Of a stretch of DNA of 5,762 nucleotides, positions 1-5,459 are shown piece by piece (position 1 is the stretch's first letter; each line of letters begins with the position of its first letter). The translations under genes were made by a program, and so were the position numbers. This DNA is from a bacterium HR39 (GTDB taxonomy: Bacteria; Pseudomonadota; Alphaproteobacteria; Geminicoccales; Geminicoccaceae). The stretch lies in assembly GCA_002898955.1 (NCBI GenBank), contig BEIP01000111.1, positions 1 to 5,762 on the forward strand. The letters run 5' to 3'. Under the pieces are notes generated by a model. That model was not told where the DNA came from. It searched no databases and saw only the letters and a program-made list of their open reading frames with translations.

Positions 1-1499
1 GGCCGGTGGTGCTGCCGCCGCGCGCCGATCCCGCCACCTTCGAGATCGGCGAGGAGGCCTACACCGGCGACGGTACCCTGTTCAACTCCGCCTTCCTCGA
101 CGGCCTCACGGTGGAGGAGGCCAAGAGGCGCATCACCGCGTGGCTCGAGGAGCACGGCTGCGGCCGGCGCGAGGTCACCTACCGCCTGCGCGACTGGGGC
201 GTGTCGCGCCAGCGCTACTGGGGCTGCCCCATTCCCGTGATCCACTGCGGGCGCTGCGGCATCGTCCCGGTCCCGCGCGAGCAGCTCCCCGTCACCCTGC
301 CCTACGACGTGGACTTCTCGAAGCCCGGCAATCCGCTCGAGCGCCATCCCACCTGGAAGTACGTGGACTGCCCGAAGTGCGGCGGGCCGGCGCAGCGCGA
401 GACCGACACCTTCGACACCTTCGTCGAGAGCAGCTGGTACTTCCTGCGCTTCGCCTCGCCCTGGGTGGAGGACCGGCCCTTCGAGCGGCGCGACGTCGAC
501 TACTGGATGCCGGTCGACCAGTACATCGGCGGCATCGAGCATGCGGTTCTGCACCTGCTCTATTCACGCTTCTTCACCCGCGCGCTGCGCGACTGCGGCT
601 ACTTGGATCTCGACGAGCCCTTCGACGGCCTCTTCACCCAGGGCATGATCACCCACGTCACCTACCGTGACGAGCAGGGCCGCTGGCTGTCGCCCGAGGA
701 GGTGATGCAGGACGAGGAGGGCCGCTGGGTCACGGTGGAGGGCCGCCGGCCCGTCACCGTCGGCCGCAGCGAAAAGATGAGCAAATCCAGGAAGAACGTC
801 GTCGATCCCTCCCGCATCATCGAGTCCTACGGCGCCGACACGGCGCGGCTGTTCATGCTCTCCGACAGCCCGCCCGAGCGCGACCTCGAGTGGACCGAGG
901 CGGGCATCGACGGCGCCTGGCGCTACGTCAACCGCCTCTGGCGGCTGGTGCACGAGCGCCTCGAGCTGCTGCCGCCCGCCGGCACGCCCCCGGCCGAGCC
1001 GCAGGACGAGACGGAGACGGCCCTCAAGCGCTGGATCCACCGCACCATCGCCCGCGTCACCGACGACCTCGAGCGCTTCCACTTCAACAAGGCGGTGGCC
1101 GGCATCCGCGAGTTCACCAACGCCGTCGAGGACTTCGAGCCGAAGACGGCGGCGGGCCGGGCGATCCTGCGCGAGGCGCTGGAGGCGCTGGTGCTGCTGA
1201 TCGAGCCCATGATGCCGCATCTCGCCGAGGAGCTGTGGGAGAAGCTCGGTCACACCCGCATCCTCGCCGAGACGCCCTGGCCGCAGGCCGACGAGCGCTG
1301 GGTCGCGGTGGAGACGGTGAGAGTTGCGGTGCAGGTGAACGGCCGCCGCCGCGCCGAGATCGAGCTGCCGGTCGATGCGCCGGAGGAGCTCGCCCGCGAG
1401 CGCACGCTGGCCGAGCCCAACGTGCAGCGGGCGGTGGGTGGGAAGCCGATCCGCCGCTTCGTCTACGTGCCCAACCGGATCGTCAACATCGTGGTCTAG
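1..1499 (+). CDS. leuS: Leucyl-tRNA synthetase, C-terminal part (5' truncated by window edge)
   Basis: Class I aminoacyl-tRNA synthetase that charges tRNA-Leu with leucine in the cytoplasm. The reading frame enters from upstream (first full codon at 3), so about 498 residues are seen of the roughly 850-870 usual for bacterial LeuRS; the HIGH motif and most of the editing domain lie outside. Numbering from the GTG at 6: the end of the editing domain and the hallmark '[14 protein letters not shown]' lie at about 60-73. A zinc-ribbon-like insertion has CxxC pairs at 81/84 and 122/125. '[15 protein letters not shown]' is at 132-146, '[14 protein letters not shown]' at 173-186 and the KMSKS signature at 257-261 (nt 774-788). 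The helical anticodon-binding domain follows, then the small C-terminal tRNA-binding domain from about 435 to '[11 protein letters not shown]'. The C-terminal part aligns end to end with E. coli LeuRS as I recall it, with no frameshift. It is the first visible gene of a four-gene run; lptE starts 4 nt after its TAG. Confidence 0.98.
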   Translation, partial: PVVLPPRADPATFEIGEEAYTGDGTLFNSAFLDGLTVEEAKRRITAWLEEHGCGRREVTYRLRDWGVSRQRYWGCPIPVIHCGRCGIVPVPREQLPVTLPYDVDFSKPGNPLERHPTWKYVDCPKCGGPAQRETDTFDTFVESSWYFLRFASPWVEDRPFERRDVDYWMPVDQYIGGIEHAVLHLLYSRFFTRALRDCGYLDLDEPFDGLFTQGMITHVTYRDEQGRWLSPEEVMQDEEGRWVTVEGRRPVTVGRSEKMSKSRKNVVDPSRIIESYGADTARLFMLSDSPPERDLEWTEAGIDGAWRYVNRLWRLVHERLELLPPAGTPPAEPQDETETALKRWIHRTIARVTDDLERFHFNKAVAGIREFTNAVEDFEPKTAAGRAILREALEALVLLIEPMMPHLAEELWEKLGHTRILAETPWPQADERWVAVETVRVAVQVNGRRRAEIELPVDAPEELARERTLAEPNVQRAVGGKPIRRFVYVPNRIVNIVV

Positions 1500-1503
1500 A
1501 GCC

Positions 1504-2007
1504 TTGCGACGGCGCGCCCTTCTCGCCGCTCTCGCATCCCTGCCGGGCCTCGCCGGCTGCGGGCTGCGGCCGCTCTACGGTCCGGCCCGCGACGGGGCGA
1601 CGGTGGCGGGCGAGCTCGCGGCGGTGCGGATCGAGACGCCGAAGACCCCCCTCGGCTGGACGCTGGCCGACCGGCTCGCCCGCGAGCTCGGGGTGGCCGG
1701 GACCGCCGCGGCGCGCTACCGGCTGGTGGTGGAGCTGGAGCGGCGGCGCAACGTGCTGGCGGTGCAGCTCGACGACACGGTGACCCGCTACGAGCTCACC
1801 CTGATCGCCCGCTTCCGCCTGATCGAGCTGGAGAGCGGCCACGAGCTGCTGCGCTCCGAAGACCGCCGCGTCGCCGGCTACGGCGTGCTGCGCCAGCCCT
1901 ACGCCACCCTCGCCGCCGAGCGCGACGCCGAGCGGCGCGCGGCTGCCGCGCTGGCCCGGGCGATCCGCAACCGCCTCGCCCTGTTCTTCCGGGAGCGCGC
2001 CGCGTGA
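1504..2007 (+). CDS. lptE: LPS-assembly lipoprotein LptE
   Basis: Outer-membrane lipoprotein that in the Lpt system plugs the LptD barrel and helps insert lipopolysaccharide into the outer leaflet. The protein is 167 residues, the usual short alphaproteobacterial size. The N-terminus is a lipoprotein signal: RRR at 2-4, a hydrophobic core at 5-16 and lipobox LAGC at 16-19, so Cys19 should be lipidated. The mature protein begins 'CGLRPLYG', a recognisable hallmark of alphaproteobacterial LptE. The rest is an alpha/beta domain with a charged C-terminal helix rich in Ala, Arg and Glu (about 136-165). I chose the TTG at 1504 because it gives a correctly sized signal peptide and no ATG or GTG lies close by in frame. 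I see no strong Shine-Dalgarno site, so translation is probably coupled to leuS, whose stop is 4 nt upstream. The stop codon overlaps the holA start. The family call is strong; the TTG start is inferred. Confidence 0.9.
   Translation: MRRRALLAALASLPGLAGCGLRPLYGPARDGATVAGELAAVRIETPKTPLGWTLADRLARELGVAGTAAARYRLVVELERRRNVLAVQLDDTVTRYELTLIARFRLIELESGHELLRSEDRRVAGYGVLRQPYATLAAERDAERRAAAALARAIRNRLALFFRERAA
1991..1995 (+). promoter_or_regulatory. Shine-Dalgarno site for holA
   Basis: GGGAG lies 8 nt before the GTG at 2004, inside the end of lptE. It supports the GTG that overlaps the lptE stop as the true holA start; the first in-frame ATG (codon 11) would cut into the conserved N-terminal helix. 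Confidence 0.6.
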
Positions 2008-3050
2008 AGCTGCAGCCCCGCGAGATCGAGGCCATGCTGGCGCGCGGCGTCCCGCCGGCGCCGGTGGTGCTGTTCTACGGGCCGGACCGGGGGCTCGTGG
2101 GCGAGCGCGCCCGCCGGCTGATCGGCGCGCTGCTCGGCGGGGACGACGACCCCTTCCGGCTGGTGACCCTCGAAGGGGACGTGCTGGCGCGCGAGCCGGG
2201 CCGGCTGGCCGAGGAGGCCCTCGCCCCGACCTTCTTCGGCGGCGGCCGCGTGGTGCGGGTGCGCGATGCCACCGATCGCACCGCCGCGGCCCTGGAGCCA
2301 CTCCTGGCGGTGACCGATCTCCCCGCCCAGGTGGTGCTGGAGGCTGGGGAACTGCCGCCGTCCTCGCGCCTGCGCCGGCTGGTGGAGGGAGCGAACATGG
2401 CCGTCGCCTGCCCCTGCTATCGCGAGGAGGGGCGCGATCTCGGCCTCGCCGTCACCCGCATCCTCGGCGAATTCGGCCTGCGGGCCGACCCCGAGGCGCT
2501 CTCCTGGCTCACCGCCCATCTCGGCGCCGACCACGGCATCACCCGCCGCGAGATCGAGAAGCTCGCCCTCTACGTGGGGGATCGCGAAGACCGCACCGTC
2601 CACCTCGCCGACGTCGAGGCCGTGGTGGCCGATGCCGCGGCCGCCGGCACCGACCGGCTGCTGCAGGCGCTCCTCGCCGGCGACGTGGCCGCCGTCGAGG
2701 ACGGCGCCGCGCGGCTGCTGGCGGCGGGCGAGGCCCCCGTGACGCTGCTGCGTGCCGCGACCCGCGAGCTCCTGCGCCTCTACGCCCTCTCCCTCGAGGT
2801 GGCGGCGGGCGGCGCGGCGCAGCAGGTGGTGGCGCGGGCCAAGCCGCCCGTCCTCTTCCGCCTGCGGCCGCTCGTCGAACGGCTGCTCGCCCGCATCCGC
2901 CCCGACGAGGTGGCCGATCTGCTGGTCCTGCTGCAGCGGGCGGAGATCCTGTGCAAGTCCACCGGCGTGCCGGAGCAGACGGTGTGCCGGCGGGCGCTGT
3001 TCGACATCGCACGCCGCCTGCAGCCGGCGGACGCCCGCACCTTCGCATGA
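2004..3050 (+). CDS. holA: DNA polymerase III, delta subunit
   Basis: The delta subunit is part of the clamp-loader complex and opens the beta sliding clamp so it can be loaded on primed DNA. The protein is 348 residues, normal for the family (about 340). The N-terminus 'MKLQPREIEAMLARG', followed by 'VVLFYGPDRGLVGERARRL' (21-39), is typical of alphaproteobacterial HolA. As expected for delta, the ATPase-like domain has no Walker A motif: GPDRGLV replaces a P-loop. 'TFFGGGRVVRVRD' (76-88) and 'LPAQVVLEAGELPPSSRLRRL' (106-126) belong to domain I. 'GADHGITRREIEKLALY' (174-190) corresponds to the conserved lid-domain segment. The C-terminal all-helical collar domain runs from about 215 to 340. 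It begins at a GTG sharing bases with the lptE TGA (GTGA), and its own TGA overlaps the next gene's ATG (ATGA). Tight coupling with lptE is known in this bacterial class. Nothing looks damaged. Confidence 0.95.
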   Translation: MKLQPREIEAMLARGVPPAPVVLFYGPDRGLVGERARRLIGALLGGDDDPFRLVTLEGDVLAREPGRLAEEALAPTFFGGGRVVRVRDATDRTAAALEPLLAVTDLPAQVVLEAGELPPSSRLRRLVEGANMAVACPCYREEGRDLGLAVTRILGEFGLRADPEALSWLTAHLGADHGITRREIEKLALYVGDREDRTVHLADVEAVVADAAAAGTDRLLQALLAGDVAAVEDGAARLLAAGEAPVTLLRAATRELLRLYALSLEVAAGGAAQQVVARAKPPVLFRLRPLVERLLARIRPDEVADLLVLLQRAEILCKSTGVPEQTVCRRALFDIARRLQPADARTFA

Positions 3051-3691
3051 GCGCACCCCTGCCCCCGCCGCCACCCCGCGCCGGCTCGTACCGGGTGATC
3101 TACGCCGATCCGCCCTGGCGCTTTTCCACCTGGTCGGAGCGCGGCAAGGGGCGCAGCCCCGAGGCGTGGTACGACTGTCTGGATCTGGAGGCCATCGCCG
3201 CCCTGCCGGTGGGGAGCTGGGCGGGGCGCGATGCGGTGCTTCTGCTGTGGGTCACCGACCCCATGCTGGAGCGGGCCTTCGGGGTGATCCGCGCCTGGGG
3301 GTTCGCCTACCGCACCGTCGGCTTCGTCTGGGCCAAGCTGCACGCCGGACGCTCGCCGGAGCTCATCCGCCCCGGCGACTGGTTCACCGGTCTCGGCTAC
3401 TGGACCCGGGCCAATCCCGAGCTGTGCCTTCTCGCCGCACGCGGTCGCGTGCGACGCCTCGCCCGCGACGTGCCGCGGCTGGTGGTGGCCCCCCGCCGCG
3501 AACACTCGCGCAAGCCCGAAGAGGTCTACGAGCGGATCGAGCGGCTGTTCGAGGGGCCCTATCTCGAGCTCTTCGCCCGCACGCGCCGGCCGGGCTGGGA
3601 CGTCTGGGGGCTGGAGCCGGACGCCTTCGAGCGGGGCACCCCGCGCCGGCGCTGGAAGTCCACCGAACCGCCGGGAAGCGGGGACGCGTGA
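3047..3691 (+). CDS. MT-A70 family adenine-N6 methyltransferase
   Basis: Probable SAM-dependent N6-adenine methyltransferase of the MT-A70 family, the family of eukaryotic METTL3/IME4; bacterial members are mostly DNA methyltransferases, often orphan or phage-borne. The protein is 214 residues. After a proline-rich start (PPPPP at 6-10) comes 'YRVIYADPPWRFSTWS' (15-30) with catalytic DPPW at 21-24. 'AVLLLWVTDPMLERAF' (63-78) and 'VGFVWAKLH' (91-99) form the core fold. 'WFTGLGYWTRANPELCLLAARG' motif residues lie at 112-133, including the Asn at 123 expected near the cofactor. 'REHSRKPEE' is at 151-159, and 'YLELFART' plus 'PGWDVWG' close the domain (172-188). The 26-residue tail is basic and may be disordered. 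The ATG overlaps the holA stop and no good Shine-Dalgarno site precedes it, so it probably depends on translational coupling. No restriction endonuclease lies beside it, suggesting an orphan regulatory or protective methylase. RNA methylation cannot be excluded. The target sequence is not readable from the protein. Confidence 0.88.
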   Translation: MSAPLPPPPPRAGSYRVIYADPPWRFSTWSERGKGRSPEAWYDCLDLEAIAALPVGSWAGRDAVLLLWVTDPMLERAFGVIRAWGFAYRTVGFVWAKLHAGRSPELIRPGDWFTGLGYWTRANPELCLLAARGRVRRLARDVPRLVVAPRREHSRKPEEVYERIERLFEGPYLELFARTRRPGWDVWGLEPDAFERGTPRRRWKSTEPPGSGDA

Positions 3692-3692
3692 A

Positions 3693-3705
3693 CGGCTGTC
3701 AGCCG
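3693..3705. other. Short inverted repeat between convergent genes
   Basis: CGGCT-GTC-AGCCG is a perfect 5-bp stem with a 3-nt loop. It sits just after the MT-A70 gene stop and overlaps the stop codon of the opposing gene. No T-run follows on either strand, so it is not a standard intrinsic terminator. It is the only structure I see in the 7-bp convergent gap and could weakly slow polymerase or protect 3' ends. Confidence 0.3.
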
Positions 3706-4277
3706 CGGCGCCGCCGGTAGCGCCAGACGAAGGCCGGCGGGACATTCCAGGGCACGAAGCGGGCGATGCGCGCATCCACCGCGAGCTCGTCGGCGGGGAT
3801 GGGGCACACCGGCGAATAGCTGTACTGGAGCACCACGCCGCCATCGCCCACCGCCCGGAAGGCCTGCTCCACCACCGCCTTCTTGAACGCCTTGGGCATG
3901 TTCACCATGGGCAGGCCGGAGATCACCGTGGCCACGTCGCGGATCCCCTGACGCTCGAGGATCTCGTCGAGGCGGGTGGCATCGCCCTGCACCACGCGGC
4001 ACTCCGGGAAGGTGTCGCGCAGATATTCGTAGAGGTGCCGCTCCAGCTCGACCACCAGCAGGTCGTCGGGCGCGATGCCCGCCTCCAGCAGCCCGCGGGT
4101 GATGGCGCCGGTGCCGCCGCCGAGCTCCACCACGAAACGTCCCGGCGACCAGGCCGTCTCCTGCGCCACGGCCCGCGCCAGCGCCCGCGAGGAGGGAATG
4201 ACCGACCCCATCGAGCGCGGCGAGCGCAGCCACTGCTTGAAGAACAGTTCCTTTTCCTCGACGGCCCGTTCCTGCAT
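3699..4277 (-). CDS. PmtA-like phospholipid N-methyltransferase (class I SAM-dependent)
   Basis: A 192-residue class I SAM-dependent methyltransferase. It most resembles the small phospholipid N-methyltransferases (COG3963, Sinorhizobium/Agrobacterium PmtA type), which methylate phosphatidylethanolamine towards phosphatidylcholine at the inner membrane. The N-terminus 'FFKQWLRSPRSMGSVIPSS' (12-30) matches the family pattern of an amphipathic helix then P-x-x-x-G-x-x-x-P-S. In Agrobacterium PmtA that region binds anionic lipids. Motif I 'ELGGGTG' is at 51-57, the acidic motif II residue is Glu77 in 'VVELE', motif III 'VVQGDA' is at 95-100, and the KsgA-like motif IV position reads 'SGLPMVNMP' (120-128). 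The C-terminus ends in a basic RYRRRRG tail. The ATG at 4277 is chosen over longer in-frame starts because a strong AGGAGGAG lies 7 nt upstream. The gene is convergent with the MT-A70 gene and divergent from the moxR-like gene. The fold is certain; the phospholipid substrate is inferred, and another small-molecule or rRNA substrate is possible. Confidence 0.8.
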   Translation of the reverse strand: MQERAVEEKELFFKQWLRSPRSMGSVIPSSRALARAVAQETAWSPGRFVVELGGGTGAITRGLLEAGIAPDDLLVVELERHLYEYLRDTFPECRVVQGDATRLDEILERQGIRDVATVISGLPMVNMPKAFKKAVVEQAFRAVGDGGVVLQYSYSPVCPIPADELAVDARIARFVPWNVPPAFVWRYRRRRG

Positions 4278-4284
4278 CGGCCCG

Positions 4285-4292
4285 CTCCTCCT
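4285..4292 (-). promoter_or_regulatory. Strong Shine-Dalgarno site of the PmtA-like gene
   Basis: On the minus strand AGGAGGAG stands 7 nt before the ATG at 4277. It is the best ribosome-binding site in the window and fixes the start. The in-frame extension up to 4418 is therefore leader sequence, not protein. Confidence 0.85.
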
Positions 4293-4296
4293 GCCC

Positions 4297-4306
4297 CCGC
4301 ATGCGG
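4297..4306. repeat. Perfect 10-bp palindrome in the leader of the PmtA-like gene
   Basis: CCGCATGCGG is self-complementary and lies only 4 bp upstream of the AGGAGGAG site on the minus strand. In RNA, CCCG (from GTTTT-flanked leader) and CGGG could pair to make a small hairpin directly before the Shine-Dalgarno site. As DNA it could be a half-site operator. It may also be chance in GC-rich sequence. Confidence 0.4.
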
Positions 4307-4337
4307 AAAACGGGCGTCGCGGCCCGCGCGACCCCCT

Positions 4338-4441
4338 CGGATCCGCACATAGCCCCTCGCGCGCCGTCTGCAAAGCCGTCCCGTCCGGATGGCGGGCGCG
4401 GCGATGCAGCGCGGCCACGCCGCGGAAGCTCCCCGGATCCG
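4338..4441. repeat. Pair of CGGATCCG palindromes
   Basis: The 8-bp palindrome CGGATCCG occurs at 4338-4345 and again at 4434-4441. The second copy extends to 10 bp (CCGGATCCGG, 4433-4442). The centres are 96 bp apart. The first copy directly abuts the proposed leftward -10 element and would cover the expected transcription start. The second lies about 46 bp upstream of the proposed rightward -10. The positions suit an operator pair, but no regulator is known. Confidence 0.35.
4346..4373 (-). promoter_or_regulatory. Putative sigma-70-type promoter for the PmtA-like gene
   Basis: On the minus strand a -35 element TTGCAG (4368-4373) and a -10 element TATGTG (4346-4351) are separated by 16 nt. 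CTATGT matches the alphaproteobacterial -10 form CTATAT at five of six bases. The -35 keeps the TTG core. Transcription would start near 4339, giving a leader of about 60 nt before the ATG. It is one of the few low-GC patches in the intergenic region. Confidence 0.4.
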
Positions 4442-4464
4442 GCGACGCGGCGGTCGCCCGCGCG

Positions 4465-4493
4465 GTCGAATCCGGACCGCGGCGCGCCTATCT
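4465..4493 (+). promoter_or_regulatory. Weak putative promoter for the moxR-like operon
   Basis: CTATCT at 4488-4493 matches the alphaproteobacterial -10 form CTATAT at five of six bases. At 17-nt spacing the -35 position reads GTCGAA (4465-4470), a poor match, so an activator would be expected if this is real. Transcription would start near 4500, about 36 nt before the ATG. The GAATC site at 4468-4472 overlaps the proposed -35. Confidence 0.25.
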
Positions 4494-4535
4494 GTCCGGC
4501 CGAAGGCACCGGGAACCACGAAGGACCGCCGAGGG

Positions 4536-5459
4536 ATGGCCGATCTTCCGCGCAACATCGACGAGACGCTCGATCTGCTGCGCCGTGGCGACTACGTGGC
4601 CGACCGGCCGCTCGCCACGGCGGTGTTCCTCTCGCTCGCGCTGCACCGCCCGCTGTTCGTCGAGGGCGAACCCGGCACCGGCAAGACCGAGATCGCCAAG
4701 GTGCTGAGCGCCACCCTCGGCCGGCGGCTGATCCGCCTGCAGTGCTACGAGGGGCTCGACATCGCCTCGGCCGTCTACGAGTGGAACTACCCCCGCCAGA
4801 TGCTGGAGATCCGCCTCGCGGAGGCCGCCGGCGAGACCAGCCGCGAGGCGCTCGCCCAGGACATCTTCGACGAGCGCTTCCTCATCAAGCGCCCGCTGCT
4901 GCAGGCGCTGGAGGACCACCCCGAGGGCGCGCCGGTGCTGCTCGTCGACGAGCTCGACCGCACCGACGAGCCCTTCGAGGCCTACCTGCTGGAGGTGCTC
5001 TCCGACTTCCAGATCACCATCCCCGAGATCGGCACGATCCGCGCCAAGGAGCCGCCGATCGTGGTGATCACCAGCAACCGCACCCGCGAGATCCACGACG
5101 CCCTCAAGCGGCGCTGCTTCTACCACTGGGTGGACTATCCCGACTTCGCCCGCGAGCTCGAGATCGTGAAGGTGCGGGTTCCCGGCATCGACGGGCGCCT
5201 CTCGCGCATGGTGGTGGCCTTCGTGCAGGAGCTCAGGAAGCGCGACCTGTTCAAGCTGCCCGGCGTGGCCGAGACGCTGGACTGGGCGCGGGCGCTCGTG
5301 ACGCTGGACGTGCTGGAGCTCACCCCCGAGGTGGTCAACGACACCCTCGGCGCACTGCTCAAGTACCAGGACGACATCCTCAAGATCCGCGGCTCGGAGG
5401 CCGCCCGCATGCTCGAGGAGATCCGTGACCGCCTGCGTGCGGAGGTGCTGGTCTCGTGA
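4536..5459 (+). CDS. MoxR-family AAA+ ATPase (CoxD-like)
   Basis: Cytoplasmic AAA+ ATPase of the MoxR group. These form hexamers and, with VWA-domain partners, help fold proteins or insert metal centres; CoxD of Oligotropha matures the Mo-Cu site of CO dehydrogenase. The protein is 307 residues, normal for the family. Walker A GEPGTGKT is at 44-51, Walker B 'VLLVDELD' at 134-141, the sensor 1 region 'VVITSNRTRE' at 176-185, and the arginine pair 'LKRRC' at 190-194 sits where the arginine finger is expected. 'LPGVAETLDWARAL' (241-254) is the sensor 2 region in the lid domain. All key ATPase residues are present. I chose the ATG at 4536 because the conserved 'NIDETLDLLRRGDYVADRPLA' motif begins just after it and AAGGA lies 10 nt upstream; an in-frame extension to 4389 is Arg-rich and not family-like. 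The last codons overlap the next gene's GTG, the usual arrangement for this ATPase/VWA pair. The client protein is unknown. Confidence 0.9.
   Translation: MADLPRNIDETLDLLRRGDYVADRPLATAVFLSLALHRPLFVEGEPGTGKTEIAKVLSATLGRRLIRLQCYEGLDIASAVYEWNYPRQMLEIRLAEAAGETSREALAQDIFDERFLIKRPLLQALEDHPEGAPVLLVDELDRTDEPFEAYLLEVLSDFQITIPEIGTIRAKEPPIVVITSNRTREIHDALKRRCFYHWVDYPDFARELEIVKVRVPGIDGRLSRMVVAFVQELRKRDLFKLPGVAETLDWARALVTLDVLELTPEVVNDTLGALLKYQDDILKIRGSEAARMLEEIRDRLRAEVLVS
5441..5445 (+). promoter_or_regulatory. Shine-Dalgarno site for the CoxE-like gene
   Basis: GGAGG lies 10 nt before the GTG at 5456, inside the end of the ATPase gene. It supports the overlapping GTG start. Confidence 0.55.

Larger units (their letters stand above)
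4278..4535. other. Divergent intergenic control region
   Basis: These 258 bp separate the PmtA-like gene (leftward) from the moxR-like gene (rightward). Both flanking starts have Shine-Dalgarno sites, and I see no credible small gene inside. It contains the less GC-extreme patches expected of promoters (around 4346-4375 and 4488-4495), a 10-bp palindrome next to the leftward Shine-Dalgarno site, the palindrome CGGATCCG twice, and one GAATC (GANTC) site at 4468-4472. Control of both transcription units probably resides here. Confidence 0.7.

Noticed and set aside
564..1253. 229-residue minus-strand open frame inside leuS
   Set aside because: Antisense shadow of a conserved synthetase; no recognisable motif or ribosome site.
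1899..3074. 391-residue minus-strand open frame opposite holA
   Set aside because: High GC leaves long stop-free frames. The translation is low-complexity (Gly, Ala, His, Gln, Arg) with no family resemblance, while the plus strand carries an intact holA.
3047..3691. The MT-A70 gene being CcrM (GANTC methylase)
   Set aside because: CcrM is a larger beta-class enzyme with a different motif layout; DPPW with the short MT-A70 fold is a separate family.
3693..3705. Intrinsic bidirectional terminator
   Set aside because: The stem is only 5 bp and no T-run follows on either strand.
2780..3844. 354-residue minus-strand open frame across holA and the MT-A70 gene
   Set aside because: It overlaps two well-supported genes and has a biased, family-less composition typical of an antisense shadow.
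3047..4277. Two adjacent methyltransferases as a restriction-modification, BREX- or DISARM-like defence locus
   Set aside because: The second enzyme is a small PmtA-like protein, the genes are convergent, and there is no nuclease, helicase or other defence component.
4278..4418. Longer N-terminus for the PmtA-like protein
   Set aside because: The extra 47 residues are Arg/Gly-rich and unlike the family, and the AGGAGGAG site points to the ATG at 4277.
4301..5428. 375-residue plus-strand frame overlapping the ATPase gene
   Set aside because: It is Arg/Pro/Ala-rich in a different frame from the intact MoxR ATPase, which has all its catalytic motifs.
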